NCBI GenBank assembly: GCA_903925435.1
Contig: CAIYFF010000317.1
Coordinates: forward strand, 1 to 12,766
DNA from: an uncultured Planctomycetota bacterium
Lineage (GTDB): Bacteria > Planctomycetota > UBA1135 > UBA2386
Length of the DNA: 12,766 nucleotides
Reading direction: 5' to 3'
Below, one piece after another: positions 1 through 5,608 of the stretch. The notes below the pieces were generated by a model. That model did no database searches and had not been told where the DNA came from. It saw only the letters and a list, made by a program, of their open reading frames with translations. Each line of letters opens with the position of its first letter. Within the stretch, counting starts at the first letter, position 1. The position numbers and the translations under genes are program-made.

Positions 1-1541
1 CAGCCCGTGAGGCCCAGCACGTCGAGCGGGATTCCGCCGGGGACTTCCGTGCTGATCAACAGGATCGTGAACACGCCGTTCGGCAGGCTCTGGATGTTGC
101 TCGCGTTGACCGTGAACGTGCCGCCGACTTGTGGGGCCGAGCCCGCGGCTGCCGCGATCGTGAGCGGACGGACGACCGTCGTGCTGACCGTGCGGCCGTT
201 GACTGCCGACAGGTCCGAAACGCCCGGGTCCGCCGAGTTGCCGCCGGCCGTGTAGCCGACGTAGAAGGTGCCCGTCGTGACCTGAACGGTTTGCCAGCGG
301 ATCGTCATCTGGCCGCTCGGGGAGAGCGCGATCTGGAAGGTCTCAGCCGGGTTCGTCTGGTATTCCGGCACCGCATTCCACGTGATGACGTACTCACCCG
401 TTGCTACGTCGAGGTCGGCGTAGACGCCCGCCGGGGAAACTGCACCCGGAGCGTAGAGGTCGCGCCAGAAGCCCATCACGCGAGCGGGGCCCGCGAGCAT
501 CTCCGCAGTGGTGGGCGTCCAGTCGACCGTCGGGGCCGTGGCGCCGAGGGTGATGTAGCCGTTACCGGACGCGTAGATCTGCGAGATCGTCGTGCCATTG
601 AAGGGGAACGCGAACGGCAGCGTCAGCGGGAGGTTGTCGTCGTCACCGGCCGTGAGGCGGTTGGTGAAGCCCGAGAACCACGTCGGCGAGATGTTGGGGA
701 GCGCGATGTAATCCGTGGCGCCGGACGGCAGCAGCGAAAGGTTGCGGCCGTTGAGGTCCGCCGGGTTGGCTGCAGAGAACACCTCGTAGAGCGACGGGCC
801 GACTGGAGCCGGGCAGCCGCTGCCAACCGACTGCGAGCTGGCGGGCAGCGGCAGGGAGTTGGGCGTGCAGCTGACGTCAGAGATGAGGTAGCCCGGCGAC
901 GTCGGCGACCACAGCATCTTCGTGTTGCTGTAGACGAACGGCGTGCCCGCGGTGGCCGTGAGGACCTGCGCGAAGTTGTTCTGCGTGATCACGACGGGGC
1001 GCGTCGCGAGCGAAACCGGGTTGGAGACCGATCCGGCGCCAGGGCTTGCGCCGACGATCGGGTTGGCATCCGTCGTGCACGGGCCGTAGGTCACCGTGAC
1101 GCTGCCGCTCGCGTCGAGCACAACCTGCATGCTGTTCGGGTTGGTCGTGAGGAACTGGTAGACGCCAGCCCAAGTGATCTTCGCAATGCCGGGGACCGAG
1201 GCGTCGTAGTAGATGTGGCCGCTGCCGGCTGCGCCCGGATTGAGGTCCGTCCACATCGGGCAGATGCGCGGCGCTTGCGCGAGCAGTTCTGCTTCCGACG
1301 GCGAGAAGTCCGCCGCGCCCGCGACCGCGCCAAGCCAGATGTAGCCGTTGGAGCTGACGCAGATATCGGTGTAGGCAACGCCGTTGTAGGTGAACGTGAA
1401 CCCGAGCGGCAGCGCTGCTGAGTTCGAGTCATCCGTCAACAGGAGGTCGGTGCCGAGAACAGTGTCGAAGCAAGGGCTCTGGGCAGAGACTGCCGCAGCG
1501 ACGCCGAGTGCAAAGAGAGAGGCGGTGACTTTGCGAAGCAT
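1..1541 (-). CDS. Secreted tandem NIDO-repeat protein, copy A (3' end beyond window)
   Basis: Partial gene read from ATG at 1541 leftwards. 513 codons are visible and the frame is still open at position 1. It starts with a Sec signal peptide (MLRK, a hydrophobic run, then VSA-Q at residues 18-21), so the product should be exported. Two nidogen-like (NIDO) units follow, at about residues 45-155 and 305-435. Each has the pattern NGY-(I/W)-LG or NGYITLG, then a DL-rich turn, then ITWAGV or VITWNAVPE, then MQVVLDASGSVTVTYG or FQIALSPSG. NIDO domains occur in extracellular matrix and adhesion proteins; an adhesive or matrix role here is inference. A linker with two Cys (C225, C243) joins the units, and a beta-rich C-terminal module starts near 455. 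The copy at 1955-3700 aligns at a constant offset of 2159 bases and has about 68 more residues, so the missing end is probably that length. No Shine-Dalgarno sequence is visible. A terminator upstream implies its own promoter. Confidence 0.88.
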   Translation of the reverse strand, partial: MLRKVTASLFALGVAAAVSAQSPCFDTVLGTDLLLTDDSNSAALPLGFTFTYNGVAYTDICVSSNGYIWLGAVAGAADFSPSEAELLAQAPRICPMWTDLNPGAAGSGHIYYDASVPGIAKITWAGVYQFLTTNPNSMQVVLDASGSVTVTYGPCTTDANPIVGASPGAGSVSNPVSLATRPVVITQNNFAQVLTATAGTPFVYSNTKMLWSPTSPGYLISDVSCTPNSLPLPASSQSVGSGCPAPVGPSLYEVFSAANPADLNGRNLSLLPSGATDYIALPNISPTWFSGFTNRLTAGDDDNLPLTLPFAFPFNGTTISQIYASGNGYITLGATAPTVDWTPTTAEMLAGPARVMGFWRDLYAPGAVSPAGVYADLDVATGEYVITWNAVPEYQTNPAETFQIALSPSGQMTIRWQTVQVTTGTFYVGYTAGGNSADPGVSDLSAVNGRTVSTTVVRPLTIAAAAGSAPQVGGTFTVNASNIQSLPNGVFTILLISTEVPGGIPLDVLGLTG

Positions 1542-1886
1542 GGGGGATCAGAGATGTGGAGGGGGGCTGTGCGCAGATGCAACCGACATCTGCCCGAGAA
1601 CAGAGGCGCACCCAAGTGCGGGCGCGACTCCTTCAGTAGCCGCGGTCCGACGCAAGGCCCGCTTCGTTTGTGCCGTGCCGCATCGGGAATCAGTCCGCGA
1701 TCGGTCCACGTAGGGGCGTGCATGTCCTTCGGTCCCATGACGGTGGGCCGTGTGCCCGAGGGGCATTCGGACCCATGCGCCGCATCAAGCAGCGCGATAG
1801 CCACGCCGACAGCGAAGCCCCGGCGTTGTGCCGCCGGGGGCGTCGGGGCGAAGGTCCTGGCCAGCGCCGCGGTCCGCATCCTTAAC
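1542..1886. other. Non-coding stretch upstream of copy A, with possible structured leader
   Basis: These 345 bases lie between the copy A start codon and the terminator of copy B. Several open frames cross the region in both directions, but none has a recognisable protein, a plausible start context or a coherent composition, so I see no gene. Two inverted repeats stand out: 1573-1593, and an 8-bp GC stem with a 6-base loop at 1818-1839 (CCCCGGCG against CGCCGGGG) without a T tail. A promoter for copy A must lie here because the terminator closes off copy B, but no convincing -35/-10 pair is visible. A small RNA cannot be excluded. A tRNA-like fold was looked for and not found. Confidence 0.5.
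1573..1593. promoter_or_regulatory. Inverted repeat in copy A leader, candidate operator or mRNA hairpin
   Basis: GCAGATG at 1573-1579 and CATCTGC at 1587-1593 form a perfect 7-bp inverted repeat with a 7-base spacer, about 32 bases upstream of the ATG at 1541. The position suits either a dimeric regulator site or a hairpin in the 5' untranslated RNA. No matching site was found upstream of copy B. Confidence 0.3.
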
Positions 1887-1929
1887 GAAAACGCCCGGGC
1901 TGCCGTCGTGCGGCAACCCGGGCGTTCTC
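1887..1929 (-). terminator. Strong intrinsic terminator of the copy B NIDO gene
   Basis: Arms at 1887-1899 and 1917-1929 pair over 13 bp with one G-U wobble (core AACGCCCGGG with CCCGGGCGTT). The loop holds an additional TGCCG/CGGCA inner stem (1901-1905 with 1910-1914 region). Read on the minus strand, the hairpin starts 25 bases after the stop codon at 1955-1957 and runs out into TTTTCGTTAAG. Position, stem strength and T run all fit termination of the gene at 1955-3700. Confidence 0.85.
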
Positions 1930-1954
1930 GTCGGACCGTCAGGTCCTACTCAGC

Positions 1955-3700
1955 TCACAGGCCGAAGGTCCAGCGCAGACCGTTCGACACGCGGTAGCCG
2001 AAGGCGTTCGCGGTGAGGTCGTCGCTGACGGCCTGCGACATCAGGCTGACGCCGAGGATCGAGTTGTCGGCAGGGATGCCGACCGGGAACGTCGTCGTCG
2101 CCGCGCCGAGCGTCAGGTTGAAGAACGACGCGATCTCCGGCAGCTGCACGTAGGCGGTGCAGCCCGTGAGGCCGAGCACGTCGAGCGGCAGGCCGCCAGG
2201 GATCTCCGTGCTGATCAGCAGGATGCAGAACACGCCGTTCGGCAGGGTCTGCACGTTGCTCGCGTTGACCGTGAACGTCGTGCCGACACCCGGGCGCGAA
2301 CCCGCTGCTGCCGCGATCGCCAGCGGACGGACGACCGTGTTGCTGATCGTCGCGCCGTTGACGGCGGAGAGGTCTGCGGCACCCGGATCGGCCGAGTTGC
2401 CACCGCGCGAGTAGCCGGCGAGGTAGGGGCCGCCCGTGCCGCCGACCGTCTGCCAGCGCCACGTCATCGAGCCGCTCGGGCTGAGCGCGATCTGGAACGT
2501 GAGGACGTTGGCCGTCGCGTTCCACTCGGGAACGGCATTCCACGTCACGACGAACTCACCCGTCGCCACGTCGAGGTCCGCGTAGACCGCGCCGCCGGCG
2601 CTGGCGTCGAGGTCTTCCCACCAGCCGCTGAGGCGCGGGCTGCCCGCGAGCATCGTGGCGACGTTGCCCGAGCAGCAGCCGCTGCCGGGGTTGGTCGCGC
2701 CGAGGGTGAGGAAGCCGTTCGACGAGACATAGATCTGCGTCTCCGTTCCGCCGTTGTAGGGGAACGGGAAAGGCAGCGTGACGAGGTGCGTCGTGTCGTC
2801 GCCTGCGAGCAGGTTGGTGGTCGAGCCCGCGTAGAACGCCGGGCTGATGTTCGGGACCGCGATGTAGTCCGTGCCACCCGACGGCAGCAGCGTCAGGTTG
2901 AGGCCGCTGAGGTCCGGGGCCGAGTTCGTGCCACCGAAGAGCTGGTAGAGCGAGGGACCGGCCGGGGCCGGGCAGCCGGCGCCGACGACTTGCGACGTCG
3001 CGGGGACTGGCAGCGAGTTCGGCGTGCAGGAGAGGTCTGTGACGACGTAGCCAGGAGCCGTCGGCGAGAAGAGCCACTTCGAGTTCGCGTAGGCGAAGTT
3101 CGCGCCAGCTGCGGTCGTGATCGTCTCGCTGAACGTGTCCGACGTGATGACGACGGGACGCGTTGCGAACGACACCGGGTTGGAGATCGCGCCCGGGCCC
3201 GTGCTCGCGCCGACGATCGTCGTGGCGAGGGGCTGGGTGGCGCCGTAGGTCACCGTGACGCTGTTGCTCGCGTCGAGGATCACCTGGAAGCTGTTCTGGC
3301 GCGTCGTGCCGTAGGCGTGGACACCAGCCCACGTGATCTTCGCGATGCCGGGGATCGAGTTGTCGAAGTAGACCTGGCCGCTGCCAACAGAGCCCGGATT
3401 GAAGTCGCTCCACATCGGGCAGATGCGCGGCGCTTGCGCCAGCAGCTCTGCTTCCGTCGGCGAGAAGTCCGCCGCGCCCGCGACGCCGCCCAGCCAGATG
3501 TAGCCGTTCGAGCAGACGCAGATCTGCGTGTAGGCAACACCGTTGTAGGTGAACGTGAAGCCGAGGTTTTGGGCCGGCGAGTTCGAGTCGTCGGTCAGGG
3601 CGAGGTTCGTGCCGAGCGCGACATCGAAGCAAGGGCTCTGTGCCGACACGGTGGCCGCGACACTCAGAGCCAGGATGGTGGCAACTGCTTTGCGAAGCAT
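1955..3700 (-). CDS. Secreted tandem NIDO-repeat protein, copy B (complete)
   Basis: The protein has 581 residues, with an N-terminal signal peptide likely cut after A20 (TVSA-QS). NIDO-like unit 1 spans about 45-155 (NGYIWLG at 65-71, PMWSDFNPG near 95-103, ITWAGV, FQVILDASNSVTVTYG). A linker at 225-285 carries C225 and C243. NIDO-like unit 2 spans about 305-435 (SNGFLTLG, WWEDLDAS, FVVTWNAVPEW, FQIALSPSGSMTWRW). A beta-rich C-terminal module runs from about 455 to 581 and ends in VSNGLRWTFGL. No catalytic motif is visible, so a surface, adhesion or matrix role is likely, inferred from NIDO family biology. Compared with copy A it has extra cysteines (C63, C342, C343, C492) and lacks C155. 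Start ATG 3700 is preferred because it gives the signal peptide and aligns with copy A. No clear ribosome binding site is seen. The glycosyltransferase-like gene lies 151 bases upstream on the same strand. Confidence 0.9.
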   Translation of the reverse strand: MLRKAVATILALSVAATVSAQSPCFDVALGTNLALTDDSNSPAQNLGFTFTYNGVAYTQICVCSNGYIWLGGVAGAADFSPTEAELLAQAPRICPMWSDFNPGSVGSGQVYFDNSIPGIAKITWAGVHAYGTTRQNSFQVILDASNSVTVTYGATQPLATTIVGASTGPGAISNPVSFATRPVVITSDTFSETITTAAGANFAYANSKWLFSPTAPGYVVTDLSCTPNSLPVPATSQVVGAGCPAPAGPSLYQLFGGTNSAPDLSGLNLTLLPSGGTDYIAVPNISPAFYAGSTTNLLAGDDTTHLVTLPFPFPYNGGTETQIYVSSNGFLTLGATNPGSGCCSGNVATMLAGSPRLSGWWEDLDASAGGAVYADLDVATGEFVVTWNAVPEWNATANVLTFQIALSPSGSMTWRWQTVGGTGGPYLAGYSRGGNSADPGAADLSAVNGATISNTVVRPLAIAAAAGSRPGVGTTFTVNASNVQTLPNGVFCILLISTEIPGGLPLDVLGLTGCTAYVQLPEIASFFNLTLGAATTTFPVGIPADNSILGVSLMSQAVSDDLTANAFGYRVSNGLRWTFGL

Positions 3701-3851
3701 GAGATCGTTGGGATGTTGTGGTGAAGCGCCGACACTTGGGAAGGAGTGCCAGAGCGAGGGGCGAACTCACCCTAGAGGAGGTTGTGCGTGTTGGGTAGCC
3801 CTTCCCGATGCAGCGCTGCTCGAGTTTGCGTCGTGACGCGAAGCAGTCGTT

Positions 3852-5501
3852 TCAATGCGCAACGAACTTGCGCGCGTGGATCGAGCTCGCGCCTGTAACG
3901 GTCGGCCGTGTCGATCGAGACGTGGTCGCGATATCGGCGACGCACAGCAATGCGATTGCGGCAAAGGCAACGGCGGGCCGTGCGCGTGCGAGCGATTGCG
4001 TTGCAGCGAACGGCTTTTGGAGCGCCGCGGCCCACAGCACTGCGAGCGCTGGGATCGCCAATGCGCCGAGTCGGGCGTAGCCGAAGAACGGCAGCGTCAG
4101 CAACAATCTCGCAACGGCCCAGAAAACGACCTGCGTCGAGCCCTCAGAGCGTCGGAGCCCTCGGAGGCCAACGAGCGCGAGCGCGAGCAACAACCATCGC
4201 CACGCGATGGCAATCGCCGATTCGGGCGTGACGAGATCGACCGGCATGCGCGTTCCACTGCGGCCAATCGGAGCGTTGTGGAGGCCGATGCCGCTCGCAG
4301 CGCCGCGCCACGCGTGCGCGAGTTTGGTTGCGATGAGCGACAGTGCATCGCTTGGATGCGAAGCGATCCACGCGATGCCCTTCGCGTAGCCGTGATTGAC
4401 CGCGTCGAGATGCGGCGGATAGCCGAGCGACAGTTCTTGCGGCAACACGTTGAGGATGCCGTTGGGATACCGCGCGAGTCCGCCTTCGAACGGCGGCCTT
4501 CGATCGAGCGCTGCGCGCGTGAAGCCGCCGCCTTCCGCTGCGCTCTCGCTGCTGTTCGCGAGGTAGAAGTTGAGCGGGCCGTAGAGCGCGAGCAGCGGCG
4601 TGTGCAACGGCTCCGGCCTGTAGCCATACGCCTCATCGAGGATGGTTAAATCCTCGAGTGTCACACGCGAGCCTCCGCGAACGCGCACGGTGTCGCTGAC
4701 GAACCCTGCAGTCGGCAGCTGCGCGAACGCAGGCATCGCGCGCACTGCTTTGATCGCGTCGTCGTTCCACGGCAGCGAGCCTCGCGGCGGCAAGTCGGGC
4801 AGTTGCTGGGATCCGTCGATTCTTCCTTCGTTGAAGTCGGCGATCGAGCGGGCCACGTGGAGTTGCCACGGAAGCAGCGTGATCGCGAACGCGAATGCAG
4901 CGACTGCGACATCGCGCGCGCGGCTTTCGCGCAAGCGCCATGCTCGCCACGCAAACCATGCGAGCGACATCGCGACGAACGCGAGGTGTTCCGCGCGGAA
5001 CAAGCACGCAGCGGCGTTGAGTGTTCCCCATCGCGCGGCGGCGAACGTCGCGCGCGGTTTGCGCATGCGTTCGAAGTCGCCGATCGACAGCACGCATAGC
5101 AGGAGATGCGGGATCTCCACGTGCAGCCCGCTGCCGAGCACGATGAGCGAGTGACTGCACGCGCAGATCCACGCGGCGATCAGCGCGACTTTGGGATCGA
5201 GCGACGATCGCAGCGACAGCCATAGAGCAGGCGCGATCAGCGCGCCGAGCAGCGTCATCGCGAGGCGCGCGACGAATGCGCTGCCGTTGCCATCCCACAG
5301 CATCGTTGCGAGCCACTGCATCCCCGGCGGGCGGAATGGCAGCAACGCCTCGAGTCCCGCGTTGCCGGCGCAGATCTGCTGCCAGTAGGGGGCATCCCCC
5401 TGATAGTCCGCGGTGAACGCATCGAAGCGCTCGGGCGACAGCAGCCAGTGCGCAGCGCGCAGCAGCAGGCTCGCGGCGAACAGCAGGGCTGCGTGGCGCA
5501 T
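3852..5501 (-). CDS. Polytopic membrane glycosyltransferase, GT-C/GT39 (PMT/ArnT-like), putative
   Basis: The 549-residue protein has hydrophobic spans at about 3-21, 76-97, 104-123, 125-140, 160-186, 196-212, 429-448, 458-492 and 507-522. The first external loop (22-75) carries an acidic segment, DAFTADYQGDAPYW, followed by PFRPPGMQW at 55-63. In GT39-type enzymes this loop holds the catalytic Asp and an R-x-PG-like motif. Other family-style segments are SHSLIVLGSGLHVEIPHLLL (116-135), WIASHPSDALSLIATKLAHAW (378-398) and FFGYARLGALAIPAL (472-486). Such enzymes move a sugar from a polyprenyl-phosphate donor onto lipid, protein or glycan outside the membrane; the acceptor here is unknown. A long external segment lies at about 213-428. 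The start at 5501 is only 26 bases from a terminator-like hairpin, with no ribosome binding site. Neighbours on both sides encode secreted proteins, which are possible acceptors by inference only. It could instead be a non-catalytic GT-C relative. Confidence 0.72.
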   Translation of the reverse strand: MRHAALLFAASLLLRAAHWLLSPERFDAFTADYQGDAPYWQQICAGNAGLEALLPFRPPGMQWLATMLWDGNGSAFVARLAMTLLGALIAPALWLSLRSSLDPKVALIAAWICACSHSLIVLGSGLHVEIPHLLLCVLSIGDFERMRKPRATFAAARWGTLNAAACLFRAEHLAFVAMSLAWFAWRAWRLRESRARDVAVAAFAFAITLLPWQLHVARSIADFNEGRIDGSQQLPDLPPRGSLPWNDDAIKAVRAMPAFAQLPTAGFVSDTVRVRGGSRVTLEDLTILDEAYGYRPEPLHTPLLALYGPLNFYLANSSESAAEGGGFTRAALDRRPPFEGGLARYPNGILNVLPQELSLGYPPHLDAVNHGYAKGIAWIASHPSDALSLIATKLAHAWRGAASGIGLHNAPIGRSGTRMPVDLVTPESAIAIAWRWLLLALALVGLRGLRRSEGSTQVVFWAVARLLLTLPFFGYARLGALAIPALAVLWAAALQKPFAATQSLARARPAVAFAAIALLCVADIATTSRSTRPTVTGASSIHARKFVAH

Positions 5502-5517
5502 GAAGAAGGTGCGGTCC

Positions 5518-5553
5518 AGAAACGAAACGAGGCGCGGTTTCTACCGCGCCTCG
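5518..5553 (-). terminator. Intrinsic terminator downstream of the metallopeptidase gene
   Basis: A perfect 10-bp stem, CGAGGCGCGG at 5528-5537 with CCGCGCCTCG at 5544-5553, closes a 6-base loop. On the minus strand it is followed by TTTCGTTTCT, a T-rich tail. It lies about 56 bases after the peptidase stop codon (5609-5611) and ends 26 bases before the glycosyltransferase ATG at 5501. Confidence 0.8.
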
Positions 5554-5597
5554 CATCGTGTTTCTGCTTGCGATGCGCGCAGATCGCTCTGCGCGCA
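5552..5597 (-). other. Additional perfect hairpins between peptidase stop and terminator
   Basis: A 10-bp stem, TGCGCGCAGA (5574-5583) with TCTGCGCGCA (5588-5597), has a 4-base loop (TCGC). An overlapping 7-bp stem pairs CGCATCG (5552-5558) with CGATGCG (5571-5577). The second shares four bases with the first and two with the terminator stem, so the three cannot all form in full at once. Possible roles are protection of the peptidase mRNA 3' end, reinforcement of termination, or an attenuator for the downstream glycosyltransferase gene. Confidence 0.6.
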
Positions 5598-5608
5598 CGG
5601 CATCTGCA

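Larger units (their letters stand above)
1..3700 (-). repeat. Gene-scale tandem duplication (two paralogous NIDO genes)
   Basis: The stretch 1-1541 matches 2160-3700 in order and orientation. Offset 2159 holds at both the start codons and the left edge, although small compensating indels lie inside. Over the first 71 residues, 55 match by hand alignment. Some DNA stretches are nearly identical, for example around 1255-1320 and 3414-3480. The DNA upstream of the two start codons does not align clearly, so the duplication is old enough for regulatory DNA to have diverged, or it covered only the coding part. Confidence 0.88.

Noticed and set aside
129..1421. 430-codon plus-strand frame opposite NIDO copy A
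   Set aside because: Low-complexity Arg/Ala/Val-rich translation. A sister frame occurs opposite copy B (2786-3724), as expected for a shadow of duplicated genes.
1690..1790. Possible tRNA T-loop-like string (GGTCCGAAT on the minus strand)
   Set aside because: No acceptor, D-arm or anticodon stem could be built around it.
1436..1879. 147-codon minus-strand frame upstream of copy A
   Set aside because: It overlaps the first hundred bases of copy A in another frame, has no recognisable domain and no start context. A small gene is not supported.
3701..3851. Terminator or promoter between the glycosyltransferase and NIDO copy B
   Set aside because: Only a 10-base palindrome (3810-3819) and a 4-bp stem with a 4-base loop were seen; no T run and no credible -35/-10 pair.
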